Of a stretch of DNA of 64,000 nucleotides, positions 37,487 through 49,169 are shown piece by piece. The stretch lies in the NCBI GenBank assembly GCA_963383645.1, contig OY726560.1:30813173-30877172 (forward strand), read 5' to 3'. Position 1 is the stretch's first letter, and the number at the start of each line of letters is the position of its first letter. Source of the DNA: Muscardinus avellanarius. Its lineage: Eukaryota; Chordata; Mammalia; Rodentia; Gliridae. Position numbers and translations under genes: made by a program. Below the pieces are notes generated by a model, which was given only the letters and a program-made list of their open reading frames with translations, had not been told where the DNA came from and made no database searches.

Positions 37487-37985
37487 TAGAAGTACTTGTC
37501 ACTATTGTCCACAGCTGCTTTATACATAATAGCTCAAAACTGAAAAAGTATAAATACCCAGAAAAAATTGTAACTTAAAATATTATATTCATTAAGTGAC
37601 ATATTATTCAGGAATAAAAATGAAATTAATTATGGACATGCTCTAAAAAATAGATAAATCCCCAAAGAGCACGTTGATAGAAAAAAGCCCAAAATGCATG
37701 TTCTATATGTTAATATAAAATTCTGTTTATATAAAAGTCTAAAAAATGCAAACAAATGGCAACAGAAAATAGAAAAAGGAGTTACCTGTGGAATAAGATA
37801 GGGATATAAAAGGGCAGAGAAGAATTACTGAGGTGCACTAGGGTGCTCTGAGCATGATGGATATATTCATTATCTTCATAATGGTTAGGCTTTTTGGTAT
37901 AACATGTCAAAAGTCATCAAACTATCTGATTTAAATATGTGTAGTTCATTGAATGTAAGCTGTACTTTAATAAAACTAGTAATAT
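37484..37985 (+). mobile_element. Ancient L1 3' fragment
   Basis: Plus-strand ORF2 end ('catattattcaggaataaaaa') and 3' UTR ('gatatattcattatcttcata', 'gtcaaaagtcatcaaac', 'tacttTaataaaac'-type end). Decayed L1M type. Confidence 0.6.
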
Positions 37986-38164
37986 GCATGGATGTGTGCA
38001 CATAAAATGAACAAAATTATAGGTGTACCTTAACTAAAAAAATGAAGTCCTCAGTCAGCAGTGTGATCTGATACCTGGTAAAAGGGTGGCTACTCAGTTA
38101 ATTATTGAGCAAGTAAGGAAAAACAAAAAATAAAAAAGTCACTTGAGCCCCCTTTACCTTTAAG

Positions 38165-38900
38165 AGTGCTTTAATTTATTTCTCATAATATCTTTTTGAG
38201 ATATACTTCATGTAAATTACAATTCAATTATTTAAAATATACAGTTTAACTCTGTCATTGTGGTACATACCTGAAATACCAGAACTTGGGAGGCTGAGGC
38301 AGGAGAATCATAGGTTCAAGGGCAGCTTTGGAACCTAGCAGAGCCTCAGAAACTTAGTGAGACCTTGTTTCAAAATTAAAAAATGAAAATTTTGGGGTGT
38401 AGCTCAGAGAAAAAAAATCCCCTAATTTCAATCCTTGGTACCAAAAACAAAAAATAAAGTATATACTTCAATATTTCTTAGCATATTCACAGTTGTTTAA
38501 CTATCACTACTGTCAATTTTAGAAACATGTTTATTACTTCAAAAATAATCTCCCTTTGGACATCACTTTCCATCCCAGCCTCTCAACCACACCTCATGCT
38601 TACACAACCACAAGTCTACTTTATATCTGTATAGCTTGTTAATTTGGGCATTTCATGCACATGGGATCATAGATATATGATCTTTAATGCCACCTTCCTT
38701 CACTTACCATAATGTTCTCAAGAATTATTCCTATCAATATTCTGTTTCTTTTTCTTGTTAAATTATATTTTCTTGTATAGATATGCAATATTTAGTTATT
38801 TATGCATTGGCCAATGAACATTTGTGTGACTTCCACTTTTTTGTCTTCATGCCCCCAAAGCAGCTTCACCTATTTTACAATCCTCCCACACACATGGGAG
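38165..38900 (-). mobile_element. Ancient L1M fragment, split by a SINE
   Basis: 'gagatatacttcatgtaaatt' before the SINE, then 'cacagttgtttaactatcac', 'caaccacaagtctactttat', 'tcacttaccataatgttctc' after it: the known L1M 3'-UTR/ORF2-end order on the minus strand. Confidence 0.7.
38250..38456 (+). mobile_element. Old B1-dID SINE nested in L1M
   Basis: 'ctgtcattgtggtacatacc', 'gaggctgaggcaggagaatc', ID-like right part 'ttttggggtgtagctcagag', 'ttcaatccttggtacc'. Confidence 0.82.
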
Positions 38901-39151
38901 CTCTTAGTTATCTTTCTTGTTCTCTCTGGGGAACTCTTTGGCATAAAGTTCAGCTTATTGTTCTATGAAGCTACCATCCTCCTGGTGATTACCACCAAAA
39001 TTCTTTTTAGGGAACTTTTAGTCTTGAATTTTCCCACATTCTTTTTTATATAAAGGCAATTCCTATTCTTAAAGACAGCTCTAGAGCTGAAAGCAAATAG
39101 CCTCACCCACTTTTCTTGCAGGAAAGTCCCTACTTTAAAAGCAGGGCACTG

Positions 39152-39333
39152 GGTGTGGTGACACACGCTTGTAATCCCTGCACTTGGGAGGCGGAGGCAG
39201 GAGGATCACTCTGGTTCAAAGCCAGCCTCGCTGGCTTAAGAGACCCTGTTTCCAAATAAAAATATAAAATAGGTCTGGGAGTGTAGCCTGGAGGTAGAAG
39301 GGTTTCCAGAAACCCTAGTACCACCAAAAAAAA
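39152..39333 (+). mobile_element. Young B1-dID-like SINE
   Basis: Full-length young-subfamily copy. Perfect 15-bp target-site duplication AAAAGCAGGGCACTG at 39137-39151 and 39334-39348. The right half has the remodelled ID module ending 'ccctagtaccacc' and a short A tail. Confidence 0.95.
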
Positions 39334-39348
39334 AAAAGCAGGGCACTG

Positions 39349-40935
39349 TGTAGGAGTCATGGTCTTTGCTCTTTTAGGCTTCTATCTCCAGCATGAACCG
39401 GGAACTAAAGAAGAGCTGTGGCCAAGTAACTGGGGTCCTGTTGTCTTCTGCCCACTGCACAGCGACACTTAGCTTCTGCTTGGACTGGGTAAAAGAAGGA
39501 AATCTCTGAACTCCCTTACCCTCACTTAGCTGGAATTTGGCCTTGATAACACAGGGCATAGAGGTTAAAGAGAACAGCAGATAGCCTTCCCTCCATGGAG
39601 AGTGGAGAGAGAGCCCCAGTCTTCATTGACTACCCCTGCCCAGAGTGGAGTCTCAGTCATACTGGTCTAGCATAAGTAAAACTACCAGAGACTTACTGTG
39701 ATTATAAAGATTTGTTAGATTTTTCTTGAATAAATAATTTTCCACTTGCCCTATGTGTTTAGGACACCTTCCCAAAACTTCACTATTTTTGGTATTTTAG
39801 AAATATTATTCACCTTTTCTGTTTGTTTCCCTCTAAGTGGTCCATGAGCTCACCATTATTCTTGAAATGAAACTCACCTTCCATTTTATTATATGGCAAA
39901 AAGTACAACTATAGGTGTCATTTTGAAAGTTACATATTCTTATAGAATTATTAGTTTTTTTCCTCTGTAAGCTTACAGTTAGATCTCAGGATCACAACAT
40001 TTTTATAGTCATGTTAAATAGCCAATAAATTTCATGTTTTATCTGGTTGCAATTTTTGAAAATATTTTCCTCTTTCTTACACCAATATGAGGTGAAATTG
40101 AATTTTGAAAAGAACACTCACTTTCATCTCATACATAGTTGTCATTTTTAAGGGGAAACAGGAAGTTCACATCACAAAGTTAACTCAGTCAAGTGAAATA
40201 GACTTTGTCTCTTATTTCAGAAAGATGAATTACAGAAGAGCTGTTTCAAATTTCTTCTCATCCCAAAGTGCTGTCAACACCATTCTGTAGTCTGCTAGTT
40301 CCTTTCAATTACAAGACCAAAATTAGCAGCAATTTAACAGGAACATATTACTAATTAATGCATATTCCCCTAGTCTATTCAGATAGACCTCAGCTCTGGA
40401 AAACATACTGGTCCATTTACTAAACTATTCTATGAACTTCATGTCCTCAAACAATAATACCATTCAAAAGTAACCCTATTTAAACTATTCTATTTTTTGG
40501 TTTCCTTTGATTAGCACTGAAACTAACCCCAACGTTTATTCATAGCTAAATTTTGGAATTAGGTTAAATTTACCCTTAATGCTCTCCCAATTAACCTTAC
40601 AGCATTTCTTTCTCAGCTCCTGATAATCTTATCACTAAAGATAATGTCATCAGATAGACTTATCTTGACTTAAAATGGCCTCATTTTCAAAAATTACACC
40701 CTTGCAACTTGTTTTCATCTCAATGGTATTTCAGTGTCAACTGTTTGATGCCAAGTGATAGTAAGCTATAAGTGGACAACAGCAGTTCCATGCTTTCCTT
40801 TTCTCAGGGCTATTTTTATAAGTAAACATGTTTTTTTATATATAAGACATCAATGCAAAACACTGATGCTAGGCATTCAAAGATGAGTGAGGTACAAATC
40901 TATAACTTTAGTGAATGAGAGAAGTGCTATCAATA
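39349..40935. other. Unique stretch
   Basis: No gene recognised. 39360-39660 is GC-richer than its surroundings but has no exon-like open frame with splice context. Confidence 0.4.
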
Positions 40936-41165
40936 CTAATTCCTAGCATTTAAGCTGTCAGTGTATACCAGGCAATATGGTAAGCTTTCATTTATATCAT
41001 TCTTCTTTAACCTCACAGAAAACTGTTCAAATGGATATTAATATTATCCCAATTTTATTTTAAAAATTGAACTTCTAAAGAGCAAAGCCACAGATCTAAT
41101 GTGACCACATCAAAATCTGACCCCATATATGTCAGTTTCCAAAGCTATGTTCTGAAACCATATGC
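40936..41165 (+). repeat. MIR-like relic
   Basis: 'cctagcatttaagctgtcag', 'ataccaggcaatatggtaag', 'cattcttctttaacctcaca', 'attaatattatcccaatttt' follow the MIR core order. Confidence 0.65.
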
Positions 41166-41442
41166 TACATTTTTTATAATATAATAAAAGAAAAATCTGA
41201 GATGTCACAAATTTAATCACAATGGTCAAAAGTCGAAGGAGATAAAAATATAAGGAAAGATAGCCAGTAAACAGCTGTAGGAGAAATTAACAAAAGGACT
41301 CTTTATGTTGAAATTTTGATTTAAATTCCATCACAGTGGACCACCTTATCCTGTTAAATTACAATCATTTTTATTAAGTAAAACACTATTTTATTAATTA
41401 AAATATATAGTGAAGTGAAATATTTCAGAAATAGGTTTCTTA

Positions 41443-41660
41443 GCAGAGGGTGATGACACATGCCTGCAACTTCAGTGCTTGAAAGGGTGAGATAGGAGGA
41501 TTCCAGCTTTGAGGCCAGCCTCAACAACATAGCAACACTCTTAAACAACCTAAAGGATAGTTTCAAACCAAAAGATAAAAAAAGGCTGGTTATGTAGCTT
41601 AGATGTCTAATATCCATTATGATTGGTTCAATTCTCAATACAAAAAAATTTTTAAATAAA
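41443..41660 (+). mobile_element. Old B1-dID SINE
   Basis: Diverged complete copy with near-perfect 13-bp target duplication AATAGGTTTCTTA (41430-41442) / AATAAGTTTCTTA (41661-41673). Confidence 0.85.
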
Positions 41661-41673
41661 AATAAGTTTCTTA

Positions 41674-42697
41674 ACATGATAGCTGATTCTCCTTTAATAA
41701 AAAGTTCTGAGTTGGTAGGATTATTCTGCCTTGTATAGTCATTAGAAACCTAAATCCTTTGTCTGGAAATGCTCAAGATATTTAAGGAGTAAATTACAAT
41801 CATTTTTGATTCAACCCCAACCAGTTCAGACACAGCAATAACTTTACATACTGACCTTCCATTCCAAAGCTTCCTCTGGTTTGCATAATGCTGCCTCTCT
41901 TATCTAAAGGTAATTACATTACAGTGCTTACTTCCCCAATATTTATGACAAGTATTCTTTTCTCTTGTCCTGCAAATATTTTCAAACTACTATCTAGCTC
42001 TGCTGGTGGTTGTGGGAACTTGTTCCAGGACTTGGTTATTTTGCTTTCTGGAGAGTATCTGTAATATCTCAATGTACTTTTTTATTATAGATTCTTGGGG
42101 ATCTTTAGAGTTTTAGTTTAATATTAGTTTATCAAATATAATTTTAAAATATAGTATTAATAAAATAATAGTTATTTAAAAATATGATATAATAATAAAA
42201 TATTGTACTATTCTATGTATTATCGAAGTACTGTTCATTTCAGCCCTGTACCATTATTTTTTGAAATTTTAAGATGAGAACATCAAAACTTTAACTTGCT
42301 CAGAGATATACAACTACGATGTAAGAGTACTATAATTTAAATTCCACTTGAAAATGAACAATTTAGAGATTTTATCAATAGTATTATATTTTATAAAAGA
42401 ATATGAAAAGAATGTATCAGAAAATCTACTCATTTACTGAAAATTATGTTGGGGGCCTACTGAGTGTCCTATTAAGTGCTGATCCCCATAGTTAGGGCAG
42501 GGAATAAGGTAGTGAATAAAAAATATTGTCTTTTCACAGTGAGTTTTAGTTTCCCACAGATATGACAGATGGATAAATCTGCAGTAGCTCTGGTGGGATG
42601 CACTTAGAGAAGCTTTGCTGTATGGGACAACAAAGGAGGGACACTTAATTTAGATGATTGAGCAGTGGAAATACCTAGGAAAATATGACAGGTATAT
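41674..42697. other. Unique stretch
   Basis: No gene recognised. 42450-42530 ('gggggcctactgagtgtcc') may be a short ancient MIR/L2-like remnant. Confidence 0.4.
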
Positions 42698-42711
42698 AAA
42701 GACCCAAAAGG

Positions 42712-43927
42712 CTGATCTCACTTAACATAATGTTCTCCAGGTCTTTCCATCTTCTTGCAAATGATATAATTTTGTTCTTCATTATGGCTGAATAGAATTC
42801 CATTGTGTGTATTTCCCACAGTTTTGCTATCCATTCATCTGTTGATGGTGATCTGGGTTGGTTCCATATTTTGGCTATTACAAATTGTGCTGCTATGAAC
42901 ATAGGTGTGCATATGTTGCTGTAGTTCTCTGAATTCAACCCCTTTGGAAGGATGCCCAGGAGTGGTATAGCTGGATCATATGGTGGATCTATTCCCACCT
43001 TTCTTAGGAATATCCACACAGATCTCCATAGTGGTTGAAATAGTTTGCATTCCCACCAACAGTGTAAGAGAGTTCCTCTTTCCCCACATCCTCGCCAGCA
43101 TTTGTTGTTGTTTGATTTCTTTATGCTTGCCACTCTGACTGGGGTTAGATGGAATCTCAGTGTAGTTTTGATTTGCATCTCCCTGATGGCCAGTGATGAA
43201 GAACATCTTTTCACGTATCTATTGGCCCTTTGTATCTCTTCTTTGTGAAGGGTCTATTTAGTTCATTTGCCCATTTCTTGATTGGGTTGTTTGTTTTGCT
43301 AGTGTAGAGTCTTTTGAGCTCTTTGTATATTCTGGATATTAGCTCCCTATCAGAGTGGTGGCTGGTAAAGATCCTTTCACATTCTGTAGGCTTCCTCTTT
43401 AGGTTATTGATAGTTTCCTTTGATGAGAAGAAACTTTTTAGTTTGATGTTATCCCACTTGTTTATTCTTGCTTTAATTTCCTGAGCTTTGGGGGTTTTGT
43501 TGAGAAAGTTACTGCCTGTGCCAATATGTTGTAGTGTTCAACCTATGCTCTCCTCTACTAGCTTCACAGTCTCAGGTCTAATTTCTAAGTCTTTGATCCA
43601 TCTTGAGTTGATTCCTGTGTTTGGTGAGATATAGGGGTTTAGATTCATCTTTTTACAAATGGTTAGCCAGTTCTCCCAGCACCACTTGTTGAAAAGGCTG
43701 TCTTTTCTCCAGCATATGTGTTTGGCCCCTTTGTCAAAGATTAATTGACTAAAGATGTGTGGGTTTGTTTCTGTATCTTCTATTTTAATCCACTGGTCGG
43801 TATATCTGTTATTGTGCCAGTACCATGCTGTTTTTACTACTATTGCTCTATTATATAGTTTGAAGTCTGGAATTTTAATGCCTCCTGCATGTTTCTTATT
43901 GTTGAGAATTGCTTTGGCTATTCTAGG
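42712..43927 (-). pseudogene. L1 ORF2 C-terminal part (inverted segment)
   Basis: Covers ORF2 from just after the RT domain to near its end. The last part is open for 179 codons (43214-42675) and keeps the cysteine-rich motif CX3CX7HX4C of ORF2p (residues CWRGCG...LLHCWWEC). Upstream the frame is broken by a TGA (tca at 43538-43540) and a 1-base loss in an A run (plus-strand ttt at 43242-43244). Both defects are also present in the L1 at 45-50 kb. Confidence 0.88.
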
Positions 43928-44283
43928 AGAACATTATGTTAATTGAGATCAGCCAAGCACAGAAGGAGAAGGTACATATGTTTCCTCTAATATGCCCAAA
44001 CTAGGAAACACAGAGGATACCAGTGGGGCTCCAGATAATGGAGAGGAAATATCAGCAAAGTTTGAATGGAAAGATAGGAGAGGAGGAAGGCTTATCTTGA
44101 TTAATGAGGGTCTACATCTGAATATGTGTAAAATTATGAATATTACATGGTTAACCTGGACAACCATTGGTGGGAGGGGGGAAGTGAAAACGGGGGCAGG
44201 GGGGAAAGGGCACCAAATATAGTTTAAATGTAAACTATGTTCAATAAAAATATTGTTAAAAAATTTTTAATTAAATTTTAAAA
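42712..44283 (+). mobile_element. Young L1 with inverted 5' segment (twin priming)
   Basis: Flanked by a perfect 14-bp target-site duplication AAAGACCCAAAAGG (42698-42711 and 44284-44297). 42712-43927 is ORF2 sequence in minus orientation; 43928-44283 is the ORF2 end, 3' UTR and poly(A) in plus orientation. The two parts share about 35 bp of L1 sequence (the 'gagaacattatgtta...gagatcagcc' block), so that block is present twice, inverted. The 3' UTR is of the young type ('caaatatagt', 'gttcaataaaaa'). Confidence 0.93.
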
Positions 44284-44329
44284 AAAGACCCAAAAGGATC
44301 AAAATAAAGAGGAGAGTTGTTCTACATGG

Positions 44330-44560
44330 GTGATGTGAAGGCCTAGATGCCAAAGAAATAATGGATTCGTTTTCATCACTTCCCAATAGTGCATTCAATT
44401 ATGATCCCATCAATGGATTAATCCATCAATGAAATCAAACCTTCAGGAGAGGAATACTTCCAAAAAGTTCCACCTCTGAACACTGGGCACCAAGTCTTCA
44501 ACACATGAGTTTGGGTAGACATTTCATATCTAAAGCATAACAGAAGAGTACTCATTTTTA
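44330..44560 (-). mobile_element. MaLR-like LTR fragment
   Basis: On the minus strand: 'gatatgaaatgtctaccc', 'aaactcatgtgttgaagac', 'gatggattaatccattgat', the wording of a MaLR-class or similar LTR. It sits between the two young L1 insertions. Family assignment by eye. Confidence 0.5.
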
Positions 44561-45022
44561 GAAGTAGGAGTAGTTTAAGATAATTAGAGGAAAAGGGTGA
44601 GAGATTAAATGGAAGAGGACTATGAATCCTAATCTACTTGAAGCCTTGCTAAGAAATTCAGAAAGAATCTTGAAAATCAATTAAGTCCATGAAGTCTTTT
44701 AAGCAGGAGAATGAAATAGGGAAGTGTTCCATTTAGTGAGACAAGATTCTGTCTGATAAATGGATAATGAGTTGGAAATTGACAGTGAGTGAAATTTTAG
44801 AGAAATTAGCAGAGTTTTTAAGTATATTTGTGAAAAATTTGGTAGTACCTTAACAAAGGTGATAGCAGTAAACTCTAAATAGAAATTTATTATCCTATAT
44901 ATTAATTTTTGTTGGTTTGATCTAGTCAGATATCAAACATAAAATCAATGTTTTGACATTTTTTATCATTAAAAGTGAACATCTCATATACTATATCTAG
45001 TAAGAATTTTAGTAAATATTTG
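44561..45022. other. Unique spacer between L1 insertions
   Basis: No gene or repeat recognised. Confidence 0.4.
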
Positions 45023-45037
45023 TGTCTATGGATCTTT
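45023..45037. repeat. Target-site duplication, left copy
   Basis: TGTCTATGGATCTTT, identical to 50437-50451. It abuts the poly(T), that is the poly(A) tail of the minus-strand L1; its last three T overlap that run. Confidence 0.95.
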
Positions 45038-45302
45038 TTTTTTATAACAATTTTTTATTGAACATAAATAGTATACATTTACACTATATTTGGTGCCCTC
45101 TCCCCCCCCGCCCCCATTTTCCCTTCCCTCCTCCCACCAATGGTTGTCCAGGTTAACCATGTCTTATTCATAATTTTACACATGTTCAAGTGTAGACCCT
45201 TATTAATCAAGACCGGCCTTCCTCCTCTCCTATCTTACCATCCAAACTTAGCTAGTATTTCCCCTTCAATATCTGGAGTCCCACTGATGTTCTATGTGTT
45301 TC

Positions 45303-48300
45303 CTAGTTTGGGCATATTAGAGGAAACATATGTATCTTCTTCTTCTGTGCTTGGCTGATCTCACTTAACATAATGTTCTCCAGGGCTTTCCATCTTCTTT
45401 CAAATGATATAATTTTGTTCTTCTTTATGGCTGAATAGAATTCCATTGTGTGTATTTCCCACAGTTTTGCTATCCATTCATCTGTTGATGGTGATCTGGG
45501 TTGGTTCCATATTTTGGCTATTACAAATTGTGCTGCTATGAACATAGGTATGCATATGTTGCTGTAGTTCTCTGAATTCAAACCCTTTGGAAAGATACCC
45601 AGGAGTGGTATAGCTGGATCATATGGTGGATCTATTCCCACCTTTCTTAGGAATCTCCACACAGATCTCCATAGTGGTTGAACTAGTTTGCATTCCCAAC
45701 AGTGTAAAAGAGTTCCTCTTTCCCCACATCCTCGCCAGCATTTGTTGTTATTTGATTTCTTTATGCTTGCTACTCTGACTGGGGTTAGATGGAATCTCAG
45801 TGTAGTTTTGATTTGCATCTCCCTGATGGCCAGTGATGAAGAACATCTTTTCATGTATCTATTAGCCCTTTGTATCTCTTCTTTGTGAAGGGTCTATTTA
45901 GTTCATTTGCCCATTTCTTGATTGGGTTGTTTGTTTTGCTAGTGTAGAGTCTTTTGAGCTCTTTGTATATTCTGGATATTAGCCCCCTATCGGAATGGTG
46001 GCTGGTAAAGATCCTTTCCCATTTTGTAGGCTTTCTCTTTAGGTTATTGATAGTTTCCTTTGATGAGAAGAAACTTTTTAGTTTGATGTTATCCCACTTG
46101 TTTATTCTTGCTTTAATTTCCTGAGCTTTGGGGGTTTTGTTGAGAAAGTTACTGCCTGTGCCAATATGTTGTAGTGTTCAACCTATGCTCTCCTCTACTA
46201 GCTTCACAGTCTCAGGTCTAATTTCTAAGTCTTTGATCCATCTTGAGTTGATTCCTGTGTTTGGTGAGATATAGGGGTTTTGATTCATCTTTTTACAAAT
46301 GGTTAGCCAGTTCTCCCAGCACCACTTGTTGAAAAGGCTGTCTTTTCTCCAGCGTATGTGTTTGGCCCCTTTGTCAAAGATTAATTGACTAAAGATGTGT
46401 GGGTTTGTTTCTGTATCTTCTATTCTAATCCACTGGTCAGTATATCTGTTTTTGTGCCAGTACCATGCTGTTTTTACTACTATTGCTCTATAGTATAGTT
46501 TGAAGTCTGGGATTGTAATACCTCCTGCGTGTTTCTTGTTGTTGAGAATTGCTTTGGCTATTCTAGGTCTTTTCTTTCTCCATATGAAATTCATGATTGA
46601 TTTTTCTAGGTCTCTGAAGAATGTCATTGGTATTTTAATGGGAATTGCATTGAACCTATCGATCAGTTTTGGCAGAATGGCCATTTTGATGATATTTATT
46701 CTGCCTATCCATGAGCACGGGAGATCTTTCCATCTTCCAAGGTCTTCTTCAATTTCTTTCTTTAATGTTATAGTTTTTGTTGTAGAGGTCTTTTACATCT
46801 TGGGTTAGGTTTATTCCTAGGTATTTTATTGGTTTTGAGGTTATAGTGAATGGAATTGTTGTTTTTATTTCTTTCATTGTGGATTCGTTGTTGGCATAAA
46901 GGAAAGCCACTGATTTCTTTAGGTTGATTTTGTAACCTGCGACTTTGCTGAATTTGTCAATCAGGTCCAGAAGTCTTTTGGTTGAGTTCTTTGGGTCTTC
47001 CAGATAAAGGATCATGTCATCTGCGAATAAGGATAATTTTAATTCCTCTCTTCCTATGTGAATTCCTTTGATTTCCTTCTCTTGTCTGATTGCTGCAGCA
47101 AGAGTCTCAAGGACTATATTGAAAAGGAGTGGTGATAGTGGGCATCCTTGTCTTGTTCCTGACTGTAGCGGAAATTCTTGCAGTTTTTCCCCATTCAATA
47201 TAATGTTGGCTTTGGGTTTGCAGTATATTGCCTTAATGATGTTGAAGTACTTTCCTTCTATCCCAATTTTTTGCAGTGTTTTTAACATAAATGGGTGTTG
47301 GATTTTGTCGAATGCTTTTTCAGCATCTATTGCTATGATGATGTGGTTTTTGTTCTTGGTTCTATTTATGTGGTGAATAACATGTATTGATTTGCGTATG
47401 TTGAACCAGCCTTGTTTTTCTGGGATGAAACCGACTTGGTCATGATGTATTATTCTCTTGATATAGTTTTGAATGCGTATAGCTAGTATTTTGTTTAGAA
47501 TTTTTGCATCTATGTTCATTAAGGATATTGGTCTGTAGTTTTCCTTTCTTGAGGTATCTTTGTTTGGTTTGGGGATTAATGTGATACTGGCCTCATAGAA
47601 GGAATTTGGAAGAGTTCCATCTCTTTCAATTTCCCGGAACATGTTATCAAGTATTGGTATTAGTTGTTCACTGAAGGTTTTGTAGAATTCAGCTGGGAAC
47701 CCATCTGGGCCTGGGCTTTTCTTTGGTGGAAGAATTTTTATTGCCATTTCTATTTCTTTGGTTGTTATTGGTTGGTTTAGGCTTGCTATGTCCTCTTGGC
47801 TAAGTGTAGGAAGGTTAACTGTGCTTAGAAATCTATCAATTTCTTCCAGGTTTTCAAGTCTATTGGAGTATAAATTTTTAAAGTAGTTTCTGATAATATT
47901 TTGAATTTCTTCACTATCTGTGGTGATATCTCCATTTTCATTTCTAATTTTGATAATTTGAGTTGATTCTCTTTTTCTTTTGGTTAGGTTGGCCAGGGGT
48001 TTATCAATTCTATTAATCTTTTCAAAGAACCAACTTTTTGTTTTATTGATTCTATGAATTGTTTTTTTGTTCTCTATTTCATTTATTTCTGCTCTAATTT
48101 TGATGATTTCTTGCCTTCTGCTGGCTTTGGGAATAGACTGTTGCAGAATTTCTAGATCCTTGAGTTGTGTCCTTAGGTTCTTTACTTGGTGGTTCTCCGT
48201 CCTTTTTATGTGGGCACTCAATGCAATAAACTTTCCTCTTAGTACTGCCTTCATGGTGTCCCATAGGTTTTGGTAGGTTGTGTCTCTGTTTTCGTTTGTT

Positions 48301-49124
48301 TCCATAAATTTCTTTATTTCTTCCCTAATTTCTGCTCTTACCCATTCATCATTCAATAGTGTATCATTCATTCCCCATGAATTTGAATACTTTCTTTCGA
48401 GTTTCCTGTTGTTGATTTCTACTTTTATTCCGTTGTGGTCTGAAAAGATGCAAGGGATTATATTACATTTTTTGAATTTGCTGGTATTTTCTTTGTGTCC
48501 CAGGATGTGATCAATTTTGGAGAAGGTTCCACGGGCTGCTGAGAAGAAAGTGTATTCTGTAGTTCCTGGTTGAAATACTCTGAAAATGTCTATTAGGTCC
48601 ATTTGGTTTATGGTTTCCTTTAGATCTAAAACGTCTTTACTCATCTTTTGCCTTGAAGATCGATCCAGTGGTGTGAGAGGCGTATTAAAGTCTCCCAGAA
48701 TTATTGTATTTGGGTCTACTTGGGATCTTATGTCCAGAAGGGTTTGTTTTACAAATGTGGTTGCACCCATATTTGGGGCATAAATATTTACTATCATTAT
48801 ATCTTCTTGGTATATTGTTCCTTTTAGTAAAAGGAGGTGCCCTGATTTGTCTCTTTTGATGTGTTTTAGTTTAAAGTCTGTTTTGTTGGATATTAGGGTT
48901 GCTACCCCTGCTCTTTTTTGGTCACTGGTGGCATGGTATATCTTTTTCCATCCTTTCACCTTCAGCCTGTGAATGTCTTTGGCTGTGAGGTGTGTTTCTT
49001 GCAGACAGCATATATTTGGATTATGTTTCCTAATCCACATTGCCAGTCTATGTCTTTTGATTGGTGAGTTAAGTCCTTTGACATTAAGTGATATTATTGA
49101 AATATGATTTTTGTTTTCTGCCAT
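45303..49124 (-). pseudogene. L1 ORF2p, endonuclease and RT intact, C-terminus broken
   Basis: ORF2p nicks target DNA and reverse-transcribes L1 RNA at the nick. The first 791 residues are open (49124-46749). The endonuclease keeps N14, E43, D145, D205 and H230, the same numbering as human ORF2p, and the RT keeps the FADD metal-binding motif at 700-703. Breaks follow: a 2-base deletion near 46768 ends the frame, a second frame runs to a TGA at 46178-46180, and a 1-base loss near 45883 precedes the last 183-codon piece (45854-45303). In that piece the cysteine-rich motif has lost one Trp (3-base deletion near 45698), so HX4C becomes HX3C. The full span, 3822 bp, is the usual ORF2 length. RT with endonuclease but no C-terminal segment is unlikely to be normally active. 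Confidence 0.93.
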
Positions 49125-49169
49125 TTTGTGTTCTGTCTACTCTTGGGTGGTGTGATCTTTCGTCTTTAC

